A DNA stretch of 64,000 nt from Nonomuraea sp. NBC_00507. Its GTDB lineage: Bacteria > Actinomycetota > Actinomycetes > Streptosporangiales > Streptosporangiaceae. How positions within the stretch are numbered: position 1 is the stretch's first letter; each line of letters starts with the position of its first letter. Shown here one piece after another: positions 42,125 to 51,368 of this stretch. Where the stretch lies: contig NZ_CP107853.1 in NCBI RefSeq assembly GCF_036013525.1, positions 8,122,001 to 8,186,000 on the forward strand. The letters are read 5' to 3'. The position numbers and the translations under genes are program-made. Under the pieces are notes generated by a model. That model searched no databases. It was given only the letters and a program-made list of their open reading frames with translations, and was not told where the DNA came from.

Positions 42125-42151
42125 AACCCCCGGGCCGGCGGCCCGGGGGTT
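42125..42151. terminator. Bidirectional terminator between rbpA and fxsA
   Basis: AACCCCCGGGCC (42125-42136) pairs with GGCCCGGGGGTT (42140-42151) around a 3-nt loop. It serves both convergent genes. TTCTT follows on the + strand. Confidence 0.85.
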
Positions 42152-42194
42152 CTTCATGCGCGCACGCCGGCTCGCGTGAGCCGGCCAAGGCCCG

Positions 42195-42686
42195 TCAGTC
42201 GCGCTCCTCCCGGATGACCTCGCCGTGCACCACCCGGCCGCCATGCGGAGCCTCGCCCTGCGGAGCGGCGGCGCCGGGAGGCGGCGGGAACAGGTTCGCG
42301 TACGGCGACGCGGCCGCCATCTTCTTGACCCGGCGCTCGAAGAACCACGCCCCCAGGCGGCGCATCATCGGCCGGGTGAACGGCAGCACACACAAGAACC
42401 CGAACACGTCGGTGAAGAACCCCGGCGTCAGCAGCAGCGCGCCGCCCACCAGCACGAGGCCGCCGTCGGCCAGCTCGCGGTTGGGCATCCGGCCGGACTG
42501 CAGCGCCTCCTGCAGCGCCCGCCAGGCCCGGCGTCCCTCACGGCGCACGATCCACGCGCCGAGGAGGCTGTCGGCGATCAGCAGGGCCACGGTCGCCGGG
42601 CCGCCGATCACGGAGCCGACCTGGATCAGCAGCCAGATCTCCAGAATGGGGACGACCAGGAAGGCCAGGAAGAGCAGGAGCCGCAT
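42195..42686 (-). CDS. FxsA-family membrane protein
   Basis: The product is 163 residues from the second of two tandem ATGs, which has better spacing to GAGGA. MRLLLFLAFLVVPILEIWLLIQVG, then LLGAWIVRREG and GALLLTPGFFTDVFGFLCVLPFTRP are FxsA hallmarks (two to three TM helices). Escherichia coli FxsA affects phage exclusion. The actinobacterial role is unknown. A charged, Pro-rich C-terminus extends beyond the core. Confidence 0.88.
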   Translation of the reverse strand: MRLLLFLAFLVVPILEIWLLIQVGSVIGGPATVALLIADSLLGAWIVRREGRRAWRALQEALQSGRMPNRELADGGLVLVGGALLLTPGFFTDVFGFLCVLPFTRPMMRRLGAWFFERRVKKMAAASPYANLFPPPPGAAAPQGEAPHGGRVVHGEVIREERD

Positions 42687-42749
42687 CATTTCCTCGATTC
42701 CGCACACACGCGTACGCCAGGAACAACGCCCGGCGCCCCGCAAGCGTTC

Positions 42750-43499
42750 CTATCCTGGCTCGCCTTTGCGGCGCAGCCGCCTCGGCAGGCCGGTGACGCC
42801 CCACATGCCGATCCGCCACAGCGCCTCGGACATGACCTTGCCGCTCATCTTGCTCTTGCCCACCGTACGCTCCACGAACGTGATGGGCACCTCCACCACC
42901 CGCAGCCCGTGCCTGGACGTGCGCAGCGTCAGGTCGACCTGGAAGCAGTAGCCCTGCGACTCCACGCCCGACAGGCCCACCTTCTCCAGGGTCGCGGCGC
43001 GGTAGGCGCGGAACCCGGCGGTCGCGTCACGTACCGGCAGGCCCAGCATGACGCGGGTGTAGATGTTGGCGCCCTTGGACAGCAGCTCACGCCGGTGCGG
43101 CCAGTTGACCACCTTGCCGCCGGGCACGTAGCGGGACCCGATTGCCAGGTCGGCGCCGTCCACCAGCGCCTCCAGCAGCTTCGGCAGCTCCTCCGGCTGG
43201 TGCGAGCCGTCGGCGTCCATCTCCACCAGCACGTCGTAGCCCTCGCTCAGCCCCCAGCGGAAGCCGGCGATGTAGGCCGCGCCGAGACCCTGCTTGCCCG
43301 GCCGGTGCAGGACGTGCACCTGGTCGTCGGCGGCGGCGAGCTCGTCGGCCACCTCGCCGGTGCCGTCGGGGCTGTTGTCGTCGGCCACGAGCACGTGCGC
43401 CTCCGGCACGGCCGCACGCACCCGCCCGACGATCATGGGCAGGTTGTCGCGCTCGTTGTAGGTCGGTACGACGACCAGCACCCGGCCGAGAGTCTCCAT
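42750..43499 (-). CDS. ppm1: Polyprenol-monophosphomannose synthase (GT2)
   Basis: The product is 249 residues from ATG 43499. [45 protein letters not shown] and [13 protein letters not shown] define the Dpm/Ppm family, which makes polyprenol-phosphate-mannose from GDP-mannose for GT-C mannosyltransferases. It follows lnt by 2 nt. In mycobacteria the two activities can be fused; here they are separate coupled genes. It could supply the GT-C and GT87 enzymes elsewhere in the window. Confidence 0.92.
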   Translation of the reverse strand: METLGRVLVVVPTYNERDNLPMIVGRVRAAVPEAHVLVADDNSPDGTGEVADELAAADDQVHVLHRPGKQGLGAAYIAGFRWGLSEGYDVLVEMDADGSHQPEELPKLLEALVDGADLAIGSRYVPGGKVVNWPHRRELLSKGANIYTRVMLGLPVRDATAGFRAYRAATLEKVGLSGVESQGYCFQVDLTLRTSRHGLRVVEVPITFVERTVGKSKMSGKVMSEALWRIGMWGVTGLPRRLRRKGEPG

Positions 43500-43501
43500 T
43501 G

Positions 43502-45784
43502 TCAGTCGTTCCTCACCTGGTCGCCTCGCCGCCTGGTGCGCCACGCGGCGACCGCGGCGGCCGCCGCTCCCATCACCATCAATGCCCACTCAGGAAGTGC
43601 TCCCACCTTGGTGGCGAGCGTCTCCTGGGTGCGTACGGGCACCTTGACCACGTTCATGTCCGCGACCAGCTCGCGGGTCTGCCATGCGACCTTACCGTCA
43701 GGCGTGACGAAAGCGGAGATTCCGGTCGTGGCGGCGGTCACCACGGCCCGGTTGTGCTCGACGGCACGCAGCTGCGACATCGCCAGCTGCTGCGGCGGCA
43801 GATTGGACAGGGCGTAGCTGGCGTTGTTGGTCTGCACCACGAGCGGGGTGCCGCCGGCGCGCACGGTGCGGCGTACGGTGTCGTCGTAGGCCACCTCGTA
43901 GCAGTTGACCGCGCCGACCGTGACCCGGCCCATCTTTAGATCGCCCGGTTTGTCGCCGGGGACCGACTGCCTGCCGACCAGGCCGGCCCGCTCCCACAGC
44001 GCCAGCACGATGTCCTTGAACGGCGTGTACTCGCCGAACGGCACCAGGTTCTGCTTGTCGTAGTAGGCGCCCGCCCCGGTTACCGGGTCCCACACCAGGC
44101 TGCGGGTGGCACGGTGCTCCTCGCCGATCGCGACGACGGCGCCGACGAGCGTCGGCACCCCGACGTCGCGTACCGAGTCATGAATGATCTGGCGGGCCAC
44201 CTCGTCTTGGTAGGGGTCGATGTCGGTGGAGTTTTCCGGCAGGACGACGATGTCAGGCTTGGGGAGTTTGCCGGCCCAGACGGCCGCGGCAAGGCGTTTC
44301 GTCTCGTTGGCATGATTTTTCAGGACAACGGCGGGCTCGTCGCCGAGGGCGTACATGCCGCGGCCCGGGACGTTGCCCTGCACGACGCCGACGTTGATGC
44401 TGCGGCCCTCGTCGCCGGGCCGCGGGATCGCCAGGGTGAGCACGGGCACGGCCAGCGCCAGCCCCACTGGGACGGCTCTGCGCCACGCCCGGCTCCGTAC
44501 CAGGACGGCGTGGGCCAGCAGGGCGCCGCTCAGGGTGGCGGCGAACGACACCAGCGGCGCGCCGCCGAACGCGGCGTAGGGGGTGAACAACGACTCACCC
44601 TGGCTGAAGGCCACCCGCGCCCAGGGGAAGCCGCCGATGGGCACCAGGCCGCGGGCCCACTCCATGGCCACCCACAGCCCACCGAACCACACCGGCCACC
44701 CGGGCAGCCTGAACACCAGCGCGGCCAGGGCGGCCATGGCGGCGTAGAACAGGCTCTCGGTGCCGACCAGCATGAGCCAGACGTCGTCGCCGATGGTGCG
44801 CACCCAGGCGAGGGCGGGGAACAGGAACACCGCCGCGCTCAGGTAACCCAGCCAGGCGGCCCGCCTGGGACGGGCGCCGTACAGCGAGCCGGCGATCAGG
44901 GCGATGCCGAGAGGGGCGCACCACCACCAGCCGAGCGGCGGGAAGGCGGCGAACAGCGTGATCCCGCCGGCCACGGCCGCCACGACACGGGCGGCGAGCA
45001 CTTTCCGCGTCTCCCGCCCGGTCTGCCCCGGCGCGGCCGCCACCGTAGGCGGCGCCGCTCCCCCGCCTGCCGGTGTCCCGGACGCCGCATCCTGCCCCGT
45101 CACGTCCTGCCGCGTCGCGTTCTCCCGGGCCGTGTCCTGCTCCGTCGCATCCAGTCGCGCCGTGTCCTGCTGCGCCGCATCCAGTCGCGCCGCATCCAGT
45201 CGCGCCGCATCCAGTCGCGCCGCATCCAGTCGCGCCGCATCCAGTCGCGCCGTGTCCAGCTCGGTCGCGTCCTGCCGGGCCGCATCCTTATGGGCCGCGT
45301 CCAGCTCCGTCGCGTCCTGCCGGGCCGCATCCTTATGGGCCGCGTCCTGCCGGGCCGAGTCCTGCCGGGCCGCATCCTGCCCCGTTGCGTCCTGCCCTGT
45401 CGCAGGGGCCATGTCATCCGCGCCGAGGAGCGTGTCCCGGACCTCGGCTGCTACTCCCGTCGCCTTCTGCGGCGCATCGGCCGTCGAGAGGCCGGGGTCG
45501 CTGGTCGCCCTGCCGCCTGCCGACACCTCACGGTCCGGGGCGGCCACGGACGCATTCACGCGCTCTGAGCCGACCGTCTGCCCGTCCACCTGCGTGCGAT
45601 CGCGCTCGCGGCCCGCCTCGGGAGGGCTAATCCCATCAAGGATGGCCGAACCGGAGGACGTGGCGGGAGCGGTGTCCCTGACGGGTGCGCCGGACGGCGC
45701 GTCAGGCGAGCGCGGTTCGGCCCCGGCAGTAGGAGATGAGCCGTGCCCGGTTTCGGGCGGTAGGCTCGCTCTGTCCTGAACCAC
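43502..45784 (-). CDS. lnt: Apolipoprotein N-acyltransferase with repetitive N-terminal extension
   Basis: The start is GTG at 45784, with GAGGAG 8 nt upstream, giving 760 residues against about 520 for typical Lnt. The C-terminal 500 residues hold about 6-7 TM helices and a nitrilase domain. Catalytic Glu is in VVLPENSTD (about 515), Lys in [13 protein letters not shown] (about 574) and Cys in GAVNCYEV (about 630). Residues about 130-230 are pentad repeats ([20 protein letters not shown]) encoded by tandem DNA repeats, in a cytoplasmic N-terminal tail. Lnt adds the third acyl chain to lipoproteins. The tail's role is unknown. Confidence 0.9.
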   Translation of the reverse strand: MVQDRASLPPETGHGSSPTAGAEPRSPDAPSGAPVRDTAPATSSGSAILDGISPPEAGRERDRTQVDGQTVGSERVNASVAAPDREVSAGGRATSDPGLSTADAPQKATGVAAEVRDTLLGADDMAPATGQDATGQDAARQDSARQDAAHKDAARQDATELDAAHKDAARQDATELDTARLDAARLDAARLDAARLDAARLDAAQQDTARLDATEQDTARENATRQDVTGQDAASGTPAGGGAAPPTVAAAPGQTGRETRKVLAARVVAAVAGGITLFAAFPPLGWWWCAPLGIALIAGSLYGARPRRAAWLGYLSAAVFLFPALAWVRTIGDDVWLMLVGTESLFYAAMAALAALVFRLPGWPVWFGGLWVAMEWARGLVPIGGFPWARVAFSQGESLFTPYAAFGGAPLVSFAATLSGALLAHAVLVRSRAWRRAVPVGLALAVPVLTLAIPRPGDEGRSINVGVVQGNVPGRGMYALGDEPAVVLKNHANETKRLAAAVWAGKLPKPDIVVLPENSTDIDPYQDEVARQIIHDSVRDVGVPTLVGAVVAIGEEHRATRSLVWDPVTGAGAYYDKQNLVPFGEYTPFKDIVLALWERAGLVGRQSVPGDKPGDLKMGRVTVGAVNCYEVAYDDTVRRTVRAGGTPLVVQTNNASYALSNLPPQQLAMSQLRAVEHNRAVVTAATTGISAFVTPDGKVAWQTRELVADMNVVKVPVRTQETLATKVGALPEWALMVMGAAAAAVAAWRTRRRGDQVRND
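45173..45345. repeat. Tandem repeats in the 5' part of lnt
   Basis: Five perfect 15-bp copies of CGCCGCATCCAGTCG run from 45173 to 45247. A 45-bp unit follows twice (45256-45300 and 45301-45345) with one mismatch. Degenerate pentad-coding repeats extend on both sides to about 45085-45405. Confidence 0.9.
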
Positions 45785-46299
45785 TCCGGGATCTCCTCGC
45801 CACCGTCGAACGCCTGCTTGCGAAAACGCTACCGCCCCACGGCCGCGCTCGAGCCAGCGCGGGCACAAGAAAGATCGATGAATCGACGTCGCGGCAGGGT
45901 GATCCCGCGACCCACGGGATCACCCGGCGCACTGACGATCCTGCGCACGAGAGCGGGAAGAGGGCCCGGAAACCCTTCGGACCGGACCCGTCTCGTCGGC
46001 GGCGAGCTCGGAATTCCGTTGTCTACTGGGCTCCCGGACCCGTCCCGGGTCCAACCCCCCGCCCGGTTGGGGTGCCCCGACTCGACGGACCGACGGCCCT
46101 GCACCTGGCTGTGTGGACGAAGCCACGCTCCGTCACGGACGCAGGATCCGGCGATGTCAGAGACGGCCAACCGGCCAAGTCCCGTGCTGGACTGCGCAGC
46201 AAACTACCGACTCCACCTCAGATGTCAACCGTGTCCCGATCAGCAGAAACATCAAGTTTCCGCAGGTGGGACATGTATGACCTGCCGCCGCAATGCAGA
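45785..46299. other. 515-bp gap between helD copy 2 and lnt
   Basis: No open frame here has family resemblance or good codon bias. It holds a perfect 10-bp hairpin, GGGTGATCCC (45897-45906) with GGGATCACCC (45916-45925), which may be a terminator or an operator, and a promoter-like pair at 46201-46228. Confidence 0.55.
46201..46228 (-). promoter_or_regulatory. Promoter-like sequence upstream of lnt
   Basis: TTGACA (46228-46223) and TAGTTT (46206-46201) are separated by 16 bp on the - strand, 420 bp before lnt. If used, it would give a leader of about 400 nt containing the 45897-45925 hairpin. Confidence 0.4.
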
Positions 46300-48618
46300 T
46301 CAAAGCCCACTTGCCGGTGCCGGCGAGCGGCTCGGCAAGCCCTGCAGCGCCGGGGAAAGCGGCCGCTCGTGAACGACGCCGAGCCGCTGCGTGGCCCGGG
46401 TGAGAGCAACATACAGGTCGCTGGGCCCCCGTGGCGACTGGGCGGCGATGAGGTCGGGCTCGGCCACGATCACCGAGTCGAACTCCAGCCCCTTGGCGTC
46501 GGCCACCCCCATGACGGCCACCGGCGCGTCAAGCGCTTCGGCTCCCCTGGCCCGCCCGGCTCCGGGCGTGACCACCACGGTTCCCGCGACGCTCGCCGCG
46601 ACCTCGGAGCCCAGCGACGCGAGCAGCGCGTCCGGCACCACCACGGCCACCTTGCCGCCCTCGCCGACCTCGTCCTTGGCCAGCTCGGGCAGCGCCGACA
46701 GCGGCGCAGACCAGGGCTCGACGCCCAGCTCGCGCACCGACGTGGGCGCCTCGAGAGCGGGGTCGACGGTGACCAGGACGCGGGCGGCCACGGCCATCAG
46801 CTCGACCGGCGTGCGGTAGTTGACGGTGAGCCGCTCCTGACGCCAGCGCCCGGCCACGTACGGATCCAGGACCGACGACCACGACCGCGCCCCTGCGGCC
46901 GAGCCGGTCTGGGCGATGTCGCCGACGATGGTCATCGACCGCGTCGGGCAGCGGCGCATGACCGCCCGCCAGGCCATCGGCGACAACTCCTGTGCCTCGT
47001 CCACGATCACGTGCCCGTAGGCCCATGAGCGGTCGGCGGCGGCGCGTTCGGCGGTGGTGAGGTAGGGGCCCTCGCCGCGCTGGCGTTCGGCCAGCCGCTC
47101 GGCCTCCATGACGTCGGACAGGCCCGTCAGCTCCAGGACCTCGCGGGCATAGGCGAGCTCGGCCTCGCGCTGGTGCTCCTCGGCCTGCCGGGCCGCGGCC
47201 AGCTCCTCCTCCGCCTGCAACGCGGTGGCGCGCAGCACCTGCTCGTCGATCTCGCCGAGCAGCTCGGCGGCCTCGTCCAGCAGCGGGACGTCGGACTCGG
47301 TCCAGTCCCCTCCGTCGCGGCGCAGCAGCGCGCGTTCCTCGGGCGTCAGGTGAGAGGCAGCGTAGCCCAGCCGCTCCGGGGAGCCGTACAGGCCGAGCAG
47401 CAGCCGCTGCGGCGTCAGATACGGCCACAGCCGGTTGAGCGCCGACTTGACCACCGGCTCGGTCCGCAGCTCCTCGCGCAGGTCAGCCAGCTCCTCATCG
47501 TCGATGAGCCCCTTGCCGATCTTGCGGGCCTGCTGCCTGGCCAGCGCGTTGAGCAGCGACCTGACGAACACCGTGCGCGCCTGGTTGTGCGGCCGGCGCG
47601 ACCGGGCGGCCTTGTTCCTGGCCGCTTCCAGCATGGAAGCGTCGATGGTGAGCGTGATGCGCCCGATGGGCAGTTCGATGGGCTTGCGCGGCACCTTCTG
47701 GCGCTCGCGCACGGCCTTGGCGATGACCTCGGCCATGCGCAGGTCGCCTTTGAGCGCGGCGACCTCGGGGCGCTCCCTGGCGGTGGCGGTCACCCCCGGA
47801 TACAGCTCGCCGACCGTGGACAGCAGCACGTCGGTCTCGCCGAGCGAGGGCAGGACCTGCTCGATGTAGCGCAGGAATGTGAGGTTCGGGCCGATGATGA
47901 GCACGCCGCGGCGCTCCAGGCGTTCCCTGTGGGTGTAGAGGAGATAGGCGGCGCGGTGCAGCGCCACGACGGTCTTGCCGGTGCCCGGGCCGCCCTGCAC
48001 GACCAGCACGCCGTTCAGGTCACTGCGGATGACGCGGTCCTGCTCGGCCTGGATGGTGGCGACGATGTCGCGCATGCGGCCGGTGCGCCGCTCGTCGAGG
48101 GCGGCCAGCAGCGCGGCCTCGCCGTTGAGCGTGGCGCGGTCGGCGTCGCTGAGCGAGTCGAGATCGAGCAGGTCGTCGTCCACGACGACGACCGTGCGGC
48201 CCTTGGTCTGCAGGTGGCGGCGCCTGGTCACGCCCATCGGGGCGGCCGGGGTGGCGCGGTAGAACGGCTGCGCCACCGGGGCCCGCCAGTCGATGAGCAA
48301 CCGCCGCTGGTCGTCGTCGGTCATGCCGAGCTTGCCGATGTAGAGCCGGCCCTCCTCGACGTGATCCAGCCGTCCGAAAACCAGGCCGCGCTCGACCGCC
48401 CAGAGGCGCGCGAGCCTGGAGGCGTACATGTCGGCGAACGTGTCACGCTCCGACCGGTTCTGCATCGTGCCGACGGCGCCCGAGGCCAGCACCTCCTTCA
48501 GCTGGTGCTGGGTACGCTCGCGCAGCGTGTCGAGCCGATCGTAGAGGCGGGTGACATACGCCTGCTCTCTGGCGAGCTCCGTTTGACGAGTTGCCGCCTG
48601 ACCATTAATGTGGTTAAT
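46300..48618 (-). CDS. HelD/HelR-like RNA polymerase-associated helicase, copy 2
   Basis: Motifs parallel copy 1: AVERGLVFGRLD, IDWRAPVAQPFYRA, Walker A GGPGTGKT, DEAQELSPMAWRAVM, GVADAKGLEFDSV, YVALTRATQRLGV. The HelD N-terminal arm (ATRQTELAREQAYVTRLYDRL) is encoded upstream of the first canonical start (GTG 48492). The only in-frame candidates before it are ATT at 48618 or 48609. An ATG at 48605 is one frame off. I give the ATT at 48618, preceded by CGGAG. Either a rare AUU start or a single-base frameshift is implied. HelD recycles stalled RNA polymerase. Confidence 0.85.
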   Translation of the reverse strand: MNHINGQAATRQTELAREQAYVTRLYDRLDTLRERTQHQLKEVLASGAVGTMQNRSERDTFADMYASRLARLWAVERGLVFGRLDHVEEGRLYIGKLGMTDDDQRRLLIDWRAPVAQPFYRATPAAPMGVTRRRHLQTKGRTVVVVDDDLLDLDSLSDADRATLNGEAALLAALDERRTGRMRDIVATIQAEQDRVIRSDLNGVLVVQGGPGTGKTVVALHRAAYLLYTHRERLERRGVLIIGPNLTFLRYIEQVLPSLGETDVLLSTVGELYPGVTATARERPEVAALKGDLRMAEVIAKAVRERQKVPRKPIELPIGRITLTIDASMLEAARNKAARSRRPHNQARTVFVRSLLNALARQQARKIGKGLIDDEELADLREELRTEPVVKSALNRLWPYLTPQRLLLGLYGSPERLGYAASHLTPEERALLRRDGGDWTESDVPLLDEAAELLGEIDEQVLRATALQAEEELAAARQAEEHQREAELAYAREVLELTGLSDVMEAERLAERQRGEGPYLTTAERAAADRSWAYGHVIVDEAQELSPMAWRAVMRRCPTRSMTIVGDIAQTGSAAGARSWSSVLDPYVAGRWRQERLTVNYRTPVELMAVAARVLVTVDPALEAPTSVRELGVEPWSAPLSALPELAKDEVGEGGKVAVVVPDALLASLGSEVAASVAGTVVVTPGAGRARGAEALDAPVAVMGVADAKGLEFDSVIVAEPDLIAAQSPRGPSDLYVALTRATQRLGVVHERPLSPALQGLPSRSPAPASGL

Positions 48619-48620
48619 GG
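48602..48620. promoter_or_regulatory. Palindrome over the helD copy 2 start region
   Basis: CCATTAA (48602-48608) and TTAATGG (48614-48620) are perfect arms with a 5-bp gap. The palindrome covers the possible ATT starts and the out-of-frame ATG, so a bound protein, or the folded RNA, could block initiation. Confidence 0.55.
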
Positions 48621-48740
48621 GACACTCCGGGCCATTCTGCTTGTTGTTACGACAAACGACGACATTAGCATGCCTGTCGAGGTACTCTGCCCCTCTTTTC
48701 TTTCCTTCCCAGGCGTTCGGTTACGTCTTCATTTCGGCTC

Positions 48741-48799
48741 TTGACCATTCCGGCGGCTCCGCCTTACGTTCCTCTCAAGTTAGGAAAGTTTCCTAACTT
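48741..48799 (+). promoter_or_regulatory. ROK operon promoter and operator
   Basis: TTGACC (48741-48746) and TACGTT (48765-48770) have an 18-bp spacer. Just downstream AAGTTAGGAAA (48777-48787) and TTTCCTAACTT (48789-48799) form a perfect 11-bp inverted repeat around a single G, over the expected start site. It resembles TTAGGAAA/TTTCCTAA sites reported for ROK regulators. Confidence 0.75.
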
Positions 48800-48816
48800 C
48801 GAACGAAGGAGTCACC

Positions 48817-50013
48817 GTGAGCGGTCCCGTGCCGGGGACACCCAGTCTGCTACGCGCCATCAACGATCGCGCGGCCTTGCAGGCACTCCTCGAACGCGGC
48901 CCGCTGACCCGCCCCGAGATCGGCGCGCTCACCGGGCTGTCCAAGCCCACGGCATCCCAGCTTCTCGCCCGGCTGCAGGAGGCGGGGCTGGTGGTGCTGG
49001 ACGGCATCAGGGAGGGCCTGCCGGGCCGTACGGCCGAGGTCTACCGGATCAACCCGGCGGCCGCCTACGTGGGCGCGCTCGACGTCACCCCCGACCGTAT
49101 CGAGGTCAAGGTGGCCGACATCACCGGCGCGATCGTGGGCGAGCACACCCTGCCCACGCCGCGCCGCCCCCACGGCGAGCTGGTCGACCGGCTCAACACG
49201 GCGATCCTCGGCGCGAACCCGCCGGACAAGCTACGCCGGGTCGTCATCGGTGTACAGGCCGCGATCGATCCGACCACCGGCAGGCTCGGGTACGCCGCCA
49301 CCAAGGACGTGCCCGGCTGGCAGATCCCCGACCTGGTGCCCACGCTCAGCGCCGGGCTCGGCGTGCCGGTGGACGTCGAGAACAACGTCAACCTCGTCGC
49401 GCTCGCCGAGCAAGCGCACGGCGCGGCCCAGGACAGCCGGGACTTCGTGCTGCTGTGGGCGGACTCGGGCATCGGCTCGGCCATCGTCATGGGCGGGCGC
49501 ATGCACCGGGGCGCGAGCGGCGGCGCGGGCGAAGTGGGCTACATGCCGACCCCGGGCGCGCCGACGGCCCGCGAGGCCGGCCGCCTCGGCGATCACGGCT
49601 ACCAGGCGCTGACCGGCGGCCCGGCCGTGCTGAAACTGCTGCGCTCGTACGGCGTGCGCGGCGCCGACTTCCGCCAGGCCGTCGCGAACGCCGTCCAGGC
49701 GGCCGCAGGCACCGGGCAGAAGGCCGACGACGCCAGGGCCGGGCTGCGTGACATCGCCGCCCGCCTGGCCGTGGGCCTGGCCGCCATCACCTCCGTCGTC
49801 GATCCCGGCCTGATCGTGCTGACCGGCGGCGTGGTGCTGTCCGGCGGCGAGACCCTGCGCGAGCTCGTCGAGCACGAGCTGCACGCGCTCACCATCCCCC
49901 GCCCTCGCGTGCGGCTGTCGAGCGTCGAAGGCAACCCGGTCCTGGCCGGCGCCCTCGACCTGGCCCTCGACACCGTACGCGAGGAGGTCTTCAGCTCCAC
50001 CGTTCCCTCATGA
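48817..50013 (+). CDS. ROK-family transcriptional repressor
   Basis: The product is 398 residues from GTG 48817, with AAGGAG 7 nt upstream. An N-terminal winged helix (TRPEIGALTGLSKPTASQLLARLQEAGLV) precedes a ROK sugar-kinase-like domain (VGVQAAID, LWADSGIGSAIVMGGRMHRGASGGAGEVGYM). The zinc-binding CxCGxxGC motif of NagC-type proteins is not evident. It heads the ABC-GH4-kinase operon and probably represses it through the 48777-48799 palindrome until the sugar is present. Confidence 0.9.
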   Translation: MSGPVPGTPSLLRAINDRAALQALLERGPLTRPEIGALTGLSKPTASQLLARLQEAGLVVLDGIREGLPGRTAEVYRINPAAAYVGALDVTPDRIEVKVADITGAIVGEHTLPTPRRPHGELVDRLNTAILGANPPDKLRRVVIGVQAAIDPTTGRLGYAATKDVPGWQIPDLVPTLSAGLGVPVDVENNVNLVALAEQAHGAAQDSRDFVLLWADSGIGSAIVMGGRMHRGASGGAGEVGYMPTPGAPTAREAGRLGDHGYQALTGGPAVLKLLRSYGVRGADFRQAVANAVQAAAGTGQKADDARAGLRDIAARLAVGLAAITSVVDPGLIVLTGGVVLSGGETLRELVEHELHALTIPRPRVRLSSVEGNPVLAGALDLALDTVREEVFSSTVPS

Positions 50014-50035
50014 ACTCTGGCAGGAGGCACCCCCC

Positions 50036-51367
50036 GTGCGCTTCGTCCCCCTCGCGGTCGCCGCAGCTCTCGCGCTGACCGCCTGCACCGCCGGCAAGGA
50101 GGCCGGGCCCTCGCTCGGCGCCCAGCCCAAACCCTCAGGATCCGCTTCCCAGGCCCTTCCCGCCGCCACGATCGAACTGTGGCACGGCTTCTCCACCGAC
50201 GCCGAGGTCAAGGCGTTCGAGGACACCATCGCCGGGTTCAACAAGAAGTTCCCGCAGATCACCGTCAAGGCCACCAAGGGCGTGCAGGACGACCAGATCA
50301 CCCAGGCCATCCGCGGCGGCAAGGCGCCCGACGTCGCGGCCTCGTTCACCACCGACAACGTCGCCCAATGGTGCAAGTCGGGAGCGTTCCAAGACCTCAC
50401 CCCGGTGATCCGGCAGGACGGCATCGATCTGACGGTGCTGCCGGCGGTGGCACGTTCCTACACGGCCTTCGACGGCAAGCAGTGCACGCTGCCGCTGCTG
50501 GCCGACGCCTACGGCCTCTACTACAACAAGGCCCTGATGAAGGGCAACGAACCGCCCAAGACGCTGAGCGAGCTGACCGAGCTGACCAAGAAGCTCACCG
50601 TCCGCGACGCCGACGGCGAGATCAAGGTGGCCGGCTTCATCCCGAGCGTCCAGTACTACGAGAACAGCCCCAGCCACATGGGTCCCATGGTCGGCGCCAG
50701 GTGGTACAACGACGACGGCACCTCGGCCATCGGCTCCGACCCGGCCTGGAAGCAGCTGCTGACCTGGCAGAAGGAGCTGGTCGACTGGTACGGCCACGAC
50801 AAGCTGGAGAAGTTCCGCAAGAGCCTGGGCGACGAGTGGAGCGCCGAGCACCCGTTCAACAAGGGCAAGGTCGCCATGATCCTGGACGGCGAGTGGCGCA
50901 ACGCCATGCTCGCCAATGACGCCAAGGACCTGGACTACGGCACCGCTCCCCTGCCCGTCGCCGACGACAAGCCCGACCTGTACGGCAGCGGCTTCACCGC
51001 CGGCACCGTCATCGGCGTGCCGAAGGGCGCCAAGAACCCGCAGCACGCCTGGGAGCTGATCAAGTATCTGACGACCGACACGAGCTCGCTGGTGACGCTG
51101 TCGAACGCGCTGCGCAACGTCCCCACGACGAAGGCGTCGATGGAGTCCCCCGACCTGGCCAAGGACGCCAATTTCACGACGTTCCTCGACATCTTCGCCC
51201 ACCCGAAGACCTCGACGCTGCCCGCCAGTGTGAACAGCGTCTTCAACCAGGAGGTCCTGGCTTCCTTCGTCGCCAAGTGGGAGAAGGGCTCCGTGCCGGA
51301 CCTGGACGCCGGGCTGAAGAACGTGGACAAGCAGATCAACGACAAGCTGAAGCTGTCCGGAGGCTGA
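50036..51367 (+). CDS. Sugar ABC transporter substrate-binding lipoprotein
   Basis: The product is 443 residues from GTG 50036. The signal peptide ends in a lipobox (LALTACTAG). The mature part has the cluster B binding-protein pattern: ELWHGFSTDAEVKAFEDTIAGFNKKFPQITV, then a second lobe with WYNDDGTSAIGSDPAW and GVPKGAKNPQHAWELIKYL. It binds an oligosaccharide outside the cell and delivers it to the two permeases that follow. No ATPase gene is present, so a shared MsiK-type ATPase is probably used. Confidence 0.9.
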   Translation: MRFVPLAVAAALALTACTAGKEAGPSLGAQPKPSGSASQALPAATIELWHGFSTDAEVKAFEDTIAGFNKKFPQITVKATKGVQDDQITQAIRGGKAPDVAASFTTDNVAQWCKSGAFQDLTPVIRQDGIDLTVLPAVARSYTAFDGKQCTLPLLADAYGLYYNKALMKGNEPPKTLSELTELTKKLTVRDADGEIKVAGFIPSVQYYENSPSHMGPMVGARWYNDDGTSAIGSDPAWKQLLTWQKELVDWYGHDKLEKFRKSLGDEWSAEHPFNKGKVAMILDGEWRNAMLANDAKDLDYGTAPLPVADDKPDLYGSGFTAGTVIGVPKGAKNPQHAWELIKYLTTDTSSLVTLSNALRNVPTTKASMESPDLAKDANFTTFLDIFAHPKTSTLPASVNSVFNQEVLASFVAKWEKGSVPDLDAGLKNVDKQINDKLKLSGG

Positions 51368-51368
51368 T

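Noticed and set aside
45085..45405. CRISPR-like regular repeats
   Set aside because: The units are contiguous without spacers and stay in the lnt reading frame. They are coding tandem repeats.
45829..46170. Small gene between helD copy 2 and lnt on the - strand
   Set aside because: There is no ribosome site, no codon bias and no recognisable domain.
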